From NCBI GenBank assembly GCA_934668765.1, contig CAKUOH010000014.1, positions 1-60,820 on the forward strand: a DNA stretch of 60,820 bases, written 5' to 3'. Positions 28,577-37,871 of the stretch are shown here, piece by piece; position 1 is the first letter of the stretch, and every line of letters starts with the position of its first letter. A program made the position numbers and the translations under genes. Origin of the DNA: an uncultured Helicobacteraceae bacterium. Its GTDB lineage: Bacteria > Campylobacterota > Campylobacteria > Campylobacterales > Helicobacteraceae. The notes beneath the pieces are model-generated. The model ran no database searches. It was given only the letters and a program-made list of their open reading frames with translations, and was not told the origin of the DNA.

Positions 28577-29140
28577 CTACTTCGCCTTTTCTAAATACTC
28601 GCCTGTTTCGGTATTTACGCGAATCACTTCGCCTTCTAAAATGTGAAATGGTATCTGCACTACCGCGCCTGTCTCTAAAGTCGCTGGTTTTTTGCCTGAG
28701 CTAGAAGTATCACCTTTGAAATTTGGCGCGGTTTCGGTGATAAGTAGCTCTACAACCTGCGGGACATCGACAGAAATCGCCTTGCCATTGTGAAAAAGCA
28801 CCGACACAGCGATGCCTTCTTTCATCCACTTTGCCACATCGCCCACCTGCGAATCGCTTAAACTAATTTGCTCATAATTTGCCGAATCCATAAACTGAAA
28901 ACTATCACCATCGTGGTAGAGATACTGCATAGCGCGTTCTTCCAAATGTGGCTCATCGCATTTATCCCCCGCGTGAAAGGTTTTCTCAATGACTTTGCCA
29001 TCCAAAAACGACTTTATTTTCACACGCACAAATGCTGGACCCTTGCCCGGCTTTATATGTTGATATTCTACGATTCGATATGGCACACCGCTAATTTCTA
29101 TCTTTAAGCCTTTTTTTAAATCGCCCATTGAAATTGCCAT
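28577..29140 (-). CDS. efp: Elongation factor P
   Basis: EF-P rescues ribosomes stalled at proline runs. The 187-residue protein has the three beta domains, with the modifiable lysine in [14 protein letters not shown] at about position 34-38 and the C-terminal signature [16 protein letters not shown]. The order peb4-fba-efp matches H. pylori (HP0175-HP0177). Confidence 0.97.
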   Translation of the reverse strand: MAISMGDLKKGLKIEISGVPYRIVEYQHIKPGKGPAFVRVKIKSFLDGKVIEKTFHAGDKCDEPHLEERAMQYLYHDGDSFQFMDSANYEQISLSDSQVGDVAKWMKEGIAVSVLFHNGKAISVDVPQVVELLITETAPNFKGDTSSSGKKPATLETGAVVQIPFHILEGEVIRVNTETGEYLEKAK

Positions 29141-29152
29141 TTTGCGTCCTTT

Positions 29153-30076
29153 TTAAATTTTATTTTCACTGCCTAGCACTTTGATTCGCTCGACTATTAG
29201 GTTTCTCATCGCTTCTTTGCCCGGGGTAAAAAATTTGCGTAAATCAAACTGCGTATTGTCCTCGTTTGCGACTTTTCGCACCTGCGCGATAAAGGCTATA
29301 CGCAAATCCGTGTCGGTGTTTATTTTGTTTATCCCACCCTTGATTGCTTCTTGGAGAAATGAAAACGGCACTCCCTTGCTACCTTTCAAATCCCCGCCTG
29401 TCGCCAAAAACGACTCTTTGATATAATCTGGAATCGCACTTGCGCCGTGCAAAACTAGCGGGATATTTGTCAGCTTTTTTACTTCCTGCAAACGCGCAAA
29501 ATCTAGCTTCGGTTCGCCTTTAAACTTAAATGCCCCGTGGCTTGTGCCAATGGCTGGAGCAAGCGAATCTACCCCGCTTTCTTTTACAAAAACTTCTGCT
29601 TCTTTGGGGTTGATTAGCACGGCGTCCTTTTGGCTAACGCTTATATTATCCTCGATTCCCATTAGTCGCCCTAGCTCTGCCTCTACGCTAACGCCCCGCT
29701 CGTGTGCCATTTTGACGACTTTTGAAGTTAGCTCCAAATTTTCATCAAATGGGTGATGCGAAGCGTCAATCATTACACTTGTAAATCCCGCCTCTACGGC
29801 TTTTTCACAAGATTCAAAGCTCGTGCCGTGGTCTAGGTGCAGTGCCACAGGAATGTGCGGATATTTCGCGCTTAAAATTTTTACCATTCCTACTGCCATT
29901 TCAATGCCCATATATTTTATTGCGCCCTCGCTTGCCTCTACGATTATGGGCGATTTAGCGGCGTCTGCTGCCTCAAAAATCGCACTCAACATTTCGTAAT
30001 TCACAAAGTTAAATGCGCCCACGCCGTAGTATTCTTTGTGCGCCTTTTGCAGAATTTCATTGCCTGAAACTAACAT
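29153..30076 (-). CDS. fba: Class II fructose-bisphosphate aldolase
   Basis: A 307-residue zinc aldolase of glycolysis/gluconeogenesis. It has the catalytic ALHLDHGTSFESCEKAV (Asp and metal His) at about 80-96, MIDASHHPFDENL, EAELGRLMG, a second metal His in LAPAIGTSHGAFKF, LVLHGASAIPD and INTDTDLRIAF. It is the middle gene of peb4-fba-efp. Confidence 0.97.
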   Translation of the reverse strand: MLVSGNEILQKAHKEYYGVGAFNFVNYEMLSAIFEAADAAKSPIIVEASEGAIKYMGIEMAVGMVKILSAKYPHIPVALHLDHGTSFESCEKAVEAGFTSVMIDASHHPFDENLELTSKVVKMAHERGVSVEAELGRLMGIEDNISVSQKDAVLINPKEAEVFVKESGVDSLAPAIGTSHGAFKFKGEPKLDFARLQEVKKLTNIPLVLHGASAIPDYIKESFLATGGDLKGSKGVPFSFLQEAIKGGINKINTDTDLRIAFIAQVRKVANEDNTQFDLRKFFTPGKEAMRNLIVERIKVLGSENKI

Positions 30077-30135
30077 TTTTATTTCCTTAAAATTTACTTG
30101 AATCTATGCAAGATTCGCGCCTGATTTATACAAAT

Positions 30136-30951
30136 CTACTTCAACTCAATTTTTGCTTTTTTCTTTAAATCCTGCGCTCTTTTTGCGATAATGTCGCGGA
30201 ATTTATTAAGTTTCAAATCATTTTCAAGCTGTGGCTTAACATCCTCATATTTTACCACGCCTTTGGGTTGAATCGACTTTAAATAAATGATATGATAGCC
30301 AAAGTCCGTTTTCACGGGCGTTTTGCTGTAAGTATTTGGCTTTAATGCAAATGCCGCTTTGGAAAACTCTGCTACCATTTGTCCCTCACGCGCAAATGGT
30401 GGCAATTCACCGCCCTGCTCTGCGCTTCCTTTGTCAGCGGACTTTGATTTTGCTAATTCTGCGAATTTGGATTCAGCGTTTTTCCCTGCCTTATTTAGCT
30501 GGGTGATTATATCTTTTGCTTCTTTTTCGCTTGCTACCAAAATATGCCTAGCCTTTGCCATTTCAGGCTGAATCAGCTTGTCTTTATTAGCATTGTAGTG
30601 CTTTTTAATCTCGCTTTCAGTAACTTTCACATTTTCGATTTGCTTACGCATCCAAAGCTCTAAAACCATCGTATCTTTGAAATCTTCAAGCGCGTCTTTA
30701 TACTCTTGCGTATTTTCTAACTTATCCTTTTTTGCCTCGCGTGTGAGTAACTTGCGCTCGATTGCTTGGTCGATTGCCTTATCTTTCATTTCTTTTGGGA
30801 GATTTGCCAAATCTAAATTTGGCATTGCTTGGCGCAAAAACATTAAATCTTTGTCCGTAATTTCCTCACCATCGACTTTGGCATAGACTTCCGCATTCGC
30901 GCTCATCGCAAAAATACTCGCTAATCCTAACAAAACTAAAACTTTTCTCAT
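30136..30951 (-). CDS. Periplasmic peptidyl-prolyl isomerase/chaperone (PEB4/SurA-like)
   Basis: A 271-residue secreted folding factor. It has a signal peptide ([20 protein letters not shown]), an N-terminal SurA-type helical chaperone region ([17 protein letters not shown]), and a parvulin domain at about 130-235 ([15 protein letters not shown] ... [14 protein letters not shown] ... [13 protein letters not shown]). It is the homologue of Campylobacter PEB4 and HP0175, which assist outer-membrane protein assembly. Its job fits the many barrels of this genome. Confidence 0.93.
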   Translation of the reverse strand: MRKVLVLLGLASIFAMSANAEVYAKVDGEEITDKDLMFLRQAMPNLDLANLPKEMKDKAIDQAIERKLLTREAKKDKLENTQEYKDALEDFKDTMVLELWMRKQIENVKVTESEIKKHYNANKDKLIQPEMAKARHILVASEKEAKDIITQLNKAGKNAESKFAELAKSKSADKGSAEQGGELPPFAREGQMVAEFSKAAFALKPNTYSKTPVKTDFGYHIIYLKSIQPKGVVKYEDVKPQLENDLKLNKFRDIIAKRAQDLKKKAKIELK

Positions 30952-31086
30952 AAATTGCTCCTTTGAATTTTGTGATTTATAAAGTTGCGGATTCTACATT
31001 TATCAATGATTTTTGTCAATAAAGGCAAAAATAGTTGAATGATTTTTGAATAAGATTCAAGCACCAAAAAGACAAACGCGCTTTTT

Positions 31087-31359
31087 TTAATCGCCTTGCG
31101 ATAAAACCTCGTGCATTATCCGCAGTGCCAAATCCTGCGAACGCGAATCTAGCGCAGAATCACGCACTTGATTAAGCTCCCGCACTTTTTCGTCTAAATT
31201 TTCATTTTCAATCACGCGCTCCATTATCGCATACTCACTAAAAAGCCCCTCTAGCGCATTTTGCAAGGCACTTGGGGATAGCTGTGGCAAGATTCTTATC
31301 AAATGCTCCATTGGCGAACTATCAAAGATTTCATCAAAAATATCATTATTTTTTTCCAT
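31087..31359 (-). CDS. DUF2018 family protein (HP0242-like)
   Basis: A 90-residue, wholly helical protein. FDSSPMEHLIRILPQLSPSALQNALEGLFSEYAIMERVI then ENENLDEKV and the C-terminal MHEVLSQGD match the pattern of HP0242 (DUF2018), which forms a pseudo-knotted dimer. Its function is unknown in the family. It lies 13 bases after hisD and is probably cotranscribed. Confidence 0.7.
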   Translation of the reverse strand: MEKNNDIFDEIFDSSPMEHLIRILPQLSPSALQNALEGLFSEYAIMERVIENENLDEKVRELNQVRDSALDSRSQDLALRIMHEVLSQGD

Positions 31360-31372
31360 TTTTTCTCCAAAA

Positions 31373-32710
31373 TTAGCGTGATTTGCCTAAATTTTCGCAC
31401 GAATCTTTCCGTAAATCCTGCAAACGAATCTCTACGGATTTTTGGTGCGCTTCTAATCCCTCATTTTGCGCTAAAATCGCGCATTTATCGCCGATTTGGT
31501 GCATTGCTTTGGGCGAAAAGCTAATAATTGAGCTTTTTTTCACAAAATGCTCCACGCTTAATGGCGAGAAAAACCGCGCCGAGCCACCTGTGGGAAGCGT
31601 GTGATTTGGTCCAGCGATATAATCGCCAATCGCCTCAGGCGTGTATGTGCCTAAGAAAATCGCCCCAGCGTTTTTGATAAAGGGCAATAAATCGTGCGGA
31701 TTTTGTGTGGCGATTTCCAAATGCTCAGGCGCGATTTCATTCATTAGTGCAATGGATTGCGCCAAATCGCGCGTGATGATGATTGCGCCGCGATTGTCAA
31801 TCGATTTGCGCGTGATTTCGCGCCGTTTTAGCGTGGATAAGTTTCGCTCTATTTCCGCACTAACGGCATTTGCTAGATTTTTATCATTAGTTATTAAAAT
31901 CGAACTTGCCATTTCATCGTGCTCAGCTTGTGAAAGCATATCAAATGCCAAATGCGTAGGATTCGCAGTCGAATCCGCAATAATGCCTATTTCGCTAGGT
32001 CCAGCAATCATATCGATATTCACATCGCCAAATACAAGCTTTTTAGCACACGCCACAAAAATATTGCCCGGTCCTGTGATAACATCTGCCTTCACAATGC
32101 CACTTTTTGCGCAACCATAAGCTAAAAGCCCTATTGCACTTGCACCGCCGACTTTGTAAGCCTCACAAATCCCGCAAATGTGCATCGCTGCCAAAAGCAA
32201 TGGATTTGCCTCGCCCTGTGGCGTGGGAGAACAGACGGCGATTTCGCCAACCCCTGCTACAAGCGCGGGGATTGCATTCATCAAAAGTGAGCTAGGATAG
32301 GCAGCCTTGCCCCCGGGGATATACAGCCCAGCACGAGCGATAGGCGTGATTTTTACGCCAAGCATCGTGCCATCGCTTTCATATTCCAACCACGAATTTT
32401 GCTTTTGCTTTGCGTGAAAATCTGTGATGCGATTATAGGCGCATTTTAGCGCGCCTTTTAGCTCTGCGGACAAGCCATTATAGGCGTTTTCCATATCTTT
32501 GGGGCTAAATTTTATATCTTCCAAACTTTGCGGATTCCAGCTATCAAACTTCGCTATATGCGCTAAAATCGCTTCTATGCCATTTTTGCGAATGTCATTT
32601 AGTAGCTCATTTACAATCTTACTAGCATTTTCCAAATCCATATTGCCACGATTTAAAATCGCCTCAAAGTCCGCACGAAACGCCGAATCGCTTGTATTTA
32701 AAATCTGCAT
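31373..32710 (-). CDS. hisD: Histidinol dehydrogenase
   Basis: A 445-residue zinc enzyme that oxidises histidinol to histidine in the last two steps of the pathway. It has IARAGLYIPGGKAAYPSSLLM, the NAD-site GPGNIFVACAKK, DMIAGPSEIGIIAD, the catalytic/metal QAEHDEMASS at about 260, and IAPEHLEI ... GDYIAGPNHTLPTGG. All expected residues are present. It indicates histidine prototrophy, unlike H. pylori. No other his gene is in this window. Confidence 0.96.
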   Translation of the reverse strand: MQILNTSDSAFRADFEAILNRGNMDLENASKIVNELLNDIRKNGIEAILAHIAKFDSWNPQSLEDIKFSPKDMENAYNGLSAELKGALKCAYNRITDFHAKQKQNSWLEYESDGTMLGVKITPIARAGLYIPGGKAAYPSSLLMNAIPALVAGVGEIAVCSPTPQGEANPLLLAAMHICGICEAYKVGGASAIGLLAYGCAKSGIVKADVITGPGNIFVACAKKLVFGDVNIDMIAGPSEIGIIADSTANPTHLAFDMLSQAEHDEMASSILITNDKNLANAVSAEIERNLSTLKRREITRKSIDNRGAIIITRDLAQSIALMNEIAPEHLEIATQNPHDLLPFIKNAGAIFLGTYTPEAIGDYIAGPNHTLPTGGSARFFSPLSVEHFVKKSSIISFSPKAMHQIGDKCAILAQNEGLEAHQKSVEIRLQDLRKDSCENLGKSR

Positions 32711-32984
32711 TTTTTAATCCTTGAATTGTCATCGCACGAATCACAGCGCGATTCGTGGCAACCTAAATATTTATCAAAAAGTGCGAATCATAGCAAAATG
32801 TGATTTAAAAAATGCAAAAAGCATAACTTCTAATTGTGAGTTTTACTTATCTGCCATACTCTGCGTTAATAGATTTGCGTGAATCTAAATTGTAAATCGT
32901 TGTGCAAATCTAGCGCGAATCTAATCTTAAATCGTGGCGAATCACAATAATTCGCCGTTTTTTGTGTAATCTTGGAGGTAAAGA

Positions 32985-33263
32985 TTATTTTCCACGCACG
33001 ATGATGGTTTTTGTGTCATAGAAGAATGTTTTGAAATCTTTGACTTCGACAGCTTGAATCGTGGTAATTTTAGCTTTTTTTGCGGCGTCATCTATCGAAC
33101 ATTCTTGCGATTGAAAACCAAAAATATAAGTGCATTCAGAAGTGCCGACTTTGGCTTCGTTATCATTGACAGGGATATTTGTAGTATCAACGACAGAAAT
33201 CGTAGAACAAGCCGTAAATAAAACCGCCATACAAGCAATAGCAAATAACTGCAACTTTTTCAT
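32985..33263 (-). CDS. TRL-like family lipoprotein with phase-variable promoter
   Basis: A 92-residue lipoprotein from the ATG at 33263, after AAGGAGAGA. The lipobox LFTAC gives a lipidated Cys19. Residues about 40-92 (GTSECTYIFGFQSQECSIDDAAKKAKITTIQAVEVKD) have the two-cysteine pattern of the TRL-like family. Its function is unknown. The frame runs on upstream to 33302 but that start lacks a site. A G10 promoter lies 45 bases upstream of the ATG. Confidence 0.75.
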   Translation of the reverse strand: MKKLQLFAIACMAVLFTACSTISVVDTTNIPVNDNEAKVGTSECTYIFGFQSQECSIDDAAKKAKITTIQAVEVKDFKTFFYDTKTIIVRGK

Positions 33264-33307
33264 ATTCTCTCCTTTCATAAAATTTTTGCTTTTAAAAAGC
33301 AAGGCGT

Positions 33308-33340
33308 ATTCTACCCCCCCCCCTTAAATTTTGCTTAAAA
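33308..33340 (-). promoter_or_regulatory. Phase-variable promoter with G10 tract abutting the -10 box
   Basis: Minus strand: TTAAGCAAAATTTAA, then ten G (33323-33314), then TAGAAT (33313-33308), about 45 bases before the lipoprotein ATG. It has the same layout as 1888-1920 and 60730-60759. Confidence 0.7.
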
Positions 33341-33393
33341 TGAAAGATTTTTGATAATTTTTAGATTCGTAATGTAACTTTAAATTTTTTTGC

Positions 33394-33399
33394 TATAAT
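33394..33399 (+). promoter_or_regulatory. -10 box of rplY
   Basis: TTTTTTTGCTATAATTCGCG, an extended -10 after a T-run, sits 32 bases before the rplY ATG. It is almost identical to the promoter at 35499. Confidence 0.75.
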
Positions 33400-33430
33400 T
33401 CGCGCTTTATTTTTCAAAAAAGGATTAAAA

Positions 33431-33967
33431 ATGCTAGAAGGAATTATTAGAGAGAGTATTTCAAAGTCTGCTGCACGGGCTTTACGAAACGATGGCTATC
33501 TAATAGCAAACATCTACGGCAAGGGTGCGACAAACATTCACTGCGCCTTTAAGGAAAATGACTTTATTAAGGCGATAAAGGCAAAAACCACGCTAAATTT
33601 TGATGTCAAAGTGGGCGATAAAGCTTATAATGTCGTAGTGCAGGAATATCAGACCGACCCTGTTACTTCAAAAATCATTCATATTGATTTGCTACTTGCG
33701 CAAAAAGGCGTTGTGGCAAAATACAAAATCCCCGTAGTGTTGGCTGGCTCGGCTGTGGGCGTAAAAAATAAGGGCGTTTTGCTTTTTAGCAAAAAGCGCG
33801 TGAGCGTGAAATGCAAAGTAGAAGATTTGGTGGAAAATATCAAAATTGATGTTAGCAATCTTGATGTGGGCGATGCGGTGCTTGTGCGCGACTTGCCTGA
33901 AATGCCAAATATAAAGATTTTAGATAAGCCTGATGTGGCGATTGTAGGGGTTATAAAAGCTAAATAA
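33431..33967 (+). CDS. rplY: 50S ribosomal protein L25 / general stress protein Ctc
   Basis: A 178-residue long-form bL25 that binds 5S rRNA. The N-terminal domain has MLEGIIRESISKSAARALRNDGYLIANIYGKG and residues about 70-95 have VQEYQTDPVTSKIIHIDLL, with a C-terminal TL5-type domain (VGVKNKGVLLFSKKRVSVKC, NIKIDVSNLDVGDAV). It is the full length of the family and divergent from the TRL lipoprotein. Confidence 0.96.
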   Translation: MLEGIIRESISKSAARALRNDGYLIANIYGKGATNIHCAFKENDFIKAIKAKTTLNFDVKVGDKAYNVVVQEYQTDPVTSKIIHIDLLLAQKGVVAKYKIPVVLAGSAVGVKNKGVLLFSKKRVSVKCKVEDLVENIKIDVSNLDVGDAVLVRDLPEMPNIKILDKPDVAIVGVIKAK

Positions 33968-34085
33968 TATAGATTCGCGTGGATTTTGTGATTAGATTCG
34001 TGCTTTTTTGCTGTGAATCGCGTGAATCTAGCGCATTTTTGGTGCGAATCTTGCGCAAAAAGCGCGAATCTTTAAAGGCGAATCT

Positions 34086-34649
34086 ATGAAACTAATCGTA
34101 GCTTTGGGCAATCCCACGCCAAAATATGCCAAAACCCGCCACAATGTGGGCTTTATGGCGTTAGATTTTTATGTGGCAAAATTTTTGGAATCCGCGCCTT
34201 TAGCGATGAGCGCGAAATTTAACGCCGAAATTTTAAAGTGCGAAAATGTCATTTTTGCCAAACCGCAGACTTTTATGAATAATTCTGGCGAATCTATTAA
34301 GCGCATTGCGGACTTTTATAAGATTAGCGATATTGCCGTGATTCACGATGATTTGGACTTGAATTTGGGGGCGGTGCGCTTTAAATTTGGCGGTGGAAAT
34401 GCTGGACATAATGGGCTAAAATCCATCGACAATCTGCTAGGCAAGGAATATCTGCGGATTCGCATAGGCATAGGAAAACCACAAAAAGATAGCGAAAATG
34501 TCGTGCTAGACTTTGTGCTGGGCGATTTTAGCGAGACGGAAATGAAAATCTTACAACCCACATTTGAGATTGTGGCAAATGCGATTGATTCATACACAAA
34601 TGGCGCGAATTTGGTAGATTTGCAAAATAAATACACAAAGAAAAAGTAG
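34086..34649 (+). CDS. pth: Peptidyl-tRNA hydrolase
   Basis: A 187-residue enzyme that releases peptides from peptidyl-tRNA. It has KLIVALGNPTPKYAKTRHNVGFM with catalytic His20, FAKPQTFMNNSGESI, the aspartate-containing VIHDDLDL at about 92 and GGGNAGHNGLKSID. rplY-pth pairing is common in bacteria. Confidence 0.97.
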   Translation: MKLIVALGNPTPKYAKTRHNVGFMALDFYVAKFLESAPLAMSAKFNAEILKCENVIFAKPQTFMNNSGESIKRIADFYKISDIAVIHDDLDLNLGAVRFKFGGGNAGHNGLKSIDNLLGKEYLRIRIGIGKPQKDSENVVLDFVLGDFSETEMKILQPTFEIVANAIDSYTNGANLVDLQNKYTKKK

Positions 34650-34784
34650 CGCGAAAATCCAAAAATTGCCCATATTTTTTAGTCCATAAGAAGTTGAGAT
34701 TAAGGGCGATTTGTGTATCTTTAAAAAAACATTAAAAACTTTTATGTTATAAATATGCCAAATTTTTATAGCAAGGAATACAAA

Positions 34785-35474
34785 ATGAAAGTAAATGCTT
34801 ATATTGATGGATATAATCTATATGACGCCGAAAAAAGACTAAATGACAATCGCTTAAAATGGCTGAATCTCCGTGCCTTATGTCAGCATTTTTGCAATGA
34901 GGGCGATTGTTTGGATAAAGTTTATTATTTTACAGCCTATGCAAATAAACACATTGACTATAATGGTGGCAAGGCTAGACACAAAATCTATATAAATGAT
35001 TTTTTGGTAGATTTTGGCGTGGAGGCTATTTTTGGAATGTTTAATACTTTTGAAGGGCAAACCAAAGAAAAACAAACCGACATAAATATTGCCTTGCAAC
35101 TTTTTGAAGATGCAATTAACAATAATTTTGACAAAGCAATTTTGATTAGTGCGGATACGGATTTTATCCCAGCTATACGAAAAGTTAAAAATTTAAATAA
35201 AGAGTTTTTATTGCTTTTGCCGCCAAATCATACATATTCTCCAAAATTTGATGAAGTAGTAGAAAACTATCAATGTATTAAAAAAGAGGATTTAGAAACA
35301 CATTTATTGCCATCTCAAAGCAAAAATGGAACAAAAATGCCAAAGGAATATTTAAGTGCGATTCAGGCAAAAAAGCAAGATAAAGACTTTACAAAACGCC
35401 TTAAATATGATAGTTGGTTTCCGTTTGAACAATGCAAAGAATGCACCGAAAAATTAAAAACACATAAATTTTAG
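34785..35474 (+). CDS. NYN-domain protein (LabA/DUF88-like, PIN-type fold)
   Basis: A protein of about 229 residues from the ATG at 34785 (MKVNAYIDGYNLYDAEKRL). The PIN-like fold is marked by aspartates in the first strand (YIDGYNLY), KQTDINIALQLFEDA in the middle and AILISADTDFIPAIRKVKN, the SxDxDF strand. NYN proteins are generally RNases and some act in RNA processing or toxin systems. Its C-terminus is Lys-rich with C-x2-C (QCKECTEK). No partner antitoxin is visible; the 5' neighbour is pth. Function is uncertain. Confidence 0.75.
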   Translation: MKVNAYIDGYNLYDAEKRLNDNRLKWLNLRALCQHFCNEGDCLDKVYYFTAYANKHIDYNGGKARHKIYINDFLVDFGVEAIFGMFNTFEGQTKEKQTDINIALQLFEDAINNNFDKAILISADTDFIPAIRKVKNLNKEFLLLLPPNHTYSPKFDEVVENYQCIKKEDLETHLLPSQSKNGTKMPKEYLSAIQAKKQDKDFTKRLKYDSWFPFEQCKECTEKLKTHKF

Positions 35475-35498
35475 CAATAAAATCGTGTAATTTTTTGC

Positions 35499-35504
35499 TA
35501 TAAT
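35499..35504 (+). promoter_or_regulatory. -10 box of the barrel gene at 35573
   Basis: TTTTTTGCTATAATTCGCAC matches the rplY promoter almost exactly and lies 69 bases before the ATG at 35573. It supports the upstream start used for the barrel. Confidence 0.7.
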
Positions 35505-35572
35505 TCGCACTTTATAGATTCGGCGCAAGATTCACGCGAATCTAAAAAATTTAAATTTAAAAAGGACACAAA

Positions 35573-36611
35573 ATGCAAAAATTCACAATACAAGAGAGCG
35601 CAAGATTCGCAAAATTGCGCAATTACTCTCTCTCTCGCAAGGTGCGCGATTTTAGCAGTCGCATTTAGCATCGTTTCACTTCACGCAAACGACAATATAA
35701 ATGAGCGCATAAAGGCACTTGAAATTGAACTACAAAACGCGATGAAATCCACTTATTTGCCAAACGATGAGCAAATAGCGCGAATCAAAAAAGAGATTGA
35801 TTTACTAAAAATGCGACAAGAATTAGAAAGCATAAAGCAAAGGCAAAGCGGGGCAACACAGAGCGCAAAGCCACAAAATCCGCAAAATTACGAATCGCAA
35901 TATTTGCAGATTCAAGATTCGCGCAATAGTGGCGCGAATCAAAGCCCACAAAGGCAAGATTCAAAACCCAAAGAATATAAAGTGTCAAATAATGGCACTC
36001 CATCAAGCAGAAGTGGCGCATTTATAGGCGTTGAAGTGGGATATGGCGAAGCGAAATTAGATGCTTCAATGCCATCTTTAAACGCTACCGAAACAAATGG
36101 TGGCGTGAATTGGGGCGTTACGCTGGGCTATAACTACTTTTTGACAAATTATTTTGGGGCACGAATCTATGCGAGTGCAAATGCGCAACTTATTCGCTTT
36201 GACAAGGCAATGACTGCGCTAATGGCGTCAAATCATAATATTATGTCGATAGCTTGGGGTGGAAATGCGGATTTGATAGTGAATTTTGTGGCTACAAAAA
36301 ACTTTGATTTTGGCGTGTATGCGGGAGTTTTTATCGGTGCAAATTCATATATCAATAGGGATTTGTATGATTTGGAAATAAAGGGGTTTAATCCGCAATA
36401 CACTTGCTTTGATATTGGCTTAAATGTGGGGCTTCGCACGATGATTGACAAAAATATCGGCATTGAGATTTCGGCGCGAGTGCCATTTATTAAATCTAAA
36501 ATTTTGGATAATGCACCTGCGGCAAACCTAATCACAGGTGCTATGGGGACTTTTTCAATCTCTGGCAAACAAAATTATAATGTCAATGCAAGATTTTTGT
36601 ATATGTTTTAG
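35573..36611 (+). CDS. HP_OMP-like barrel, phase-variable by CT repeat (OFF here)
   Basis: The start at 35573 follows AAAGGACAC. The signal-peptide frame (MQKFTIQESARFAKLRNYSLS) is broken at a CTCTCTCTCTC tract (35626-35636) and stops 10 codons past it. The other frame continues SLARCAILAVAFSIVSLHA, a good signal-peptide core, then a helical segment (NERIKALEIELQNAM), a Gln-rich linker, and from about residue 140 a barrel (GAFIGVEVGYGEAKLDASM, TLGYNYFLTNYFGARIYASA, ADLIVNFVATKNFDFGVYAG, EISARVPFIK, terminal RFLYMF). One more CT unit joins them into about 346 residues; no in-frame alternative start exists upstream. Confidence 0.83.
35626..35636 (+). repeat. CT dinucleotide repeat (coding switch)
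   Basis: CTCTCTCTCTC is five and a half CT units near codon 18-22 of the barrel gene. Adding one unit (or removing two) restores the frame. It is the only dinucleotide switch among the eight tracts. Confidence 0.85.
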
Positions 36612-36626
36612 ATTTGGAGGTGTGAA

Positions 36627-37466
36627 ATGAATCAAAAACTACAACAATTAGTTAGCCTATCCCAAAAATCCCATAGCGCGTTTTTGGATGCGCAAAATGA
36701 TAGCGAATTGCGCCCATATCTTATCAAAGATTCGCTACCCATACTCTACTTTGGCGATATAGAAGCGTATTTTAAATCAAAATACAAAATCATAACCGCC
36801 GCGATAAATCCGTCATCAGCCGAGTTTTTCTATGATGATAGCGCGAAAACGATTTCTTTTGCGCGGTTTCCGCAATTTGAGCGCATAGATAAAGAGCGTG
36901 ATTTGAGCGATGAATCCGCATTGCAATACATTTCCGCGCTAAATGGCTACTTCCAAACGGGCGCAGATTATAGTCGGTGGTTTAATCGAACGCCACGCAA
37001 TAATCTTTTTGCGCCTTTTGGTGCGTCATACTACAATGATTCGCCAAATAGGGCGATTCACACGGATACGCTGTCGCCGTTTGCGACATTTCCAGCGTGG
37101 AGCAAATTAGATTCGCAAATCCAAAGACGATTTAGTGAGTTTGGAATCACCCTGTGGCACGAACTTATAGCGATTTTAGAACCCGATATAATCTTTATGT
37201 CGCTAAATCAAAAATACATTTCTCATACGGATTTTTATCGCACATTCCGTGATTATGTCGTGTATGCGGACAAAAAATACAACGGCAAACCGCTCAAAAT
37301 TCAATACGGCTACATTTTGCTAAATACCAAAACGGCGCATATTTTTAATGAAAGTCGCACGAATCAAGTGCCATTTAATGCGCTTGGGAGCGAGGATTCA
37401 GCGATTTTGGGTGCAAAAATTTTTGAGCGATTCACAAAAGGACTTTTGCAACATAGCGATTCGTAG
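36627..37466 (+). CDS. Uncharacterised protein, possible uracil-DNA-glycosylase-like fold
   Basis: A 279-residue soluble protein with no signal peptide, 15 bases after the barrel gene. KIITAAINPSSAEFFYD at about 52-68 resembles the GLNPS strand of UDG-superfamily motif I, and residues 118-147 (FNRTPRNNLFAPFGASYY ... HTDTLSPFATFP) contain the HTD and polar residues expected near the pocket. No family can be named with certainty. Reading it with the neighbouring barrel as an operon would be unusual in function. Confidence 0.35.
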   Translation: MNQKLQQLVSLSQKSHSAFLDAQNDSELRPYLIKDSLPILYFGDIEAYFKSKYKIITAAINPSSAEFFYDDSAKTISFARFPQFERIDKERDLSDESALQYISALNGYFQTGADYSRWFNRTPRNNLFAPFGASYYNDSPNRAIHTDTLSPFATFPAWSKLDSQIQRRFSEFGITLWHELIAILEPDIIFMSLNQKYISHTDFYRTFRDYVVYADKKYNGKPLKIQYGYILLNTKTAHIFNESRTNQVPFNALGSEDSAILGAKIFERFTKGLLQHSDS

Positions 37467-37655
37467 GGACTTTTAGATTTGTTTGAATTTTTTGGATTCT
37501 TCACTTCGCTAAGAATGACGATTTAATTTAGATTGCCACGAATCGCTTTGCGATTCTCGCAATGACAAAGCAGAGATACTTACGATTCGCAAAATCTCAC
37601 AATGATATTTTTACGCTTTCTCATAAATCTCAAAAATGCTTTAAGGATTTTTTGA

Positions 37656-37661
37656 TAGAAT
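37656..37661 (+). promoter_or_regulatory. -10 box of the rpmH-rnpA operon
   Basis: TTTTGATAGAATAGCGAC: TAGAAT, 34 bases before the rpmH ATG. Confidence 0.65.
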
Positions 37662-37694
37662 AGCGACTTTTATTTCAAAATTTAAGGAAAAATT

Positions 37695-37829
37695 ATGAAG
37701 CGAACTTATCAGCCACACAACAAACCACGCAAGAGCACACACGGCTTTCGCGCACGAATGAAAACCAAAAACGGACAGCGAGTGATTCGCGCTAGACGCG
37801 CAAAAGGCAGAAAGCGACTTGCGGTTTAA
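37695..37829 (+). CDS. rpmH: 50S ribosomal protein L34
   Basis: A 44-residue protein missed by longer-length gene finding: [44 protein letters not shown]. It is the standard L34 length and composition. The start follows TTTAAGGAAAA. It begins rpmH-rnpA-yidD-yidC-jag-mnmE, a very widely conserved order. Confidence 0.98.
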   Translation: MKRTYQPHNKPRKSTHGFRARMKTKNGQRVIRARRAKGRKRLAV

Positions 37830-37871
37830 AATACAATTTTGCTTAAAATTTAGCGCAATTTAGGGCGAATC

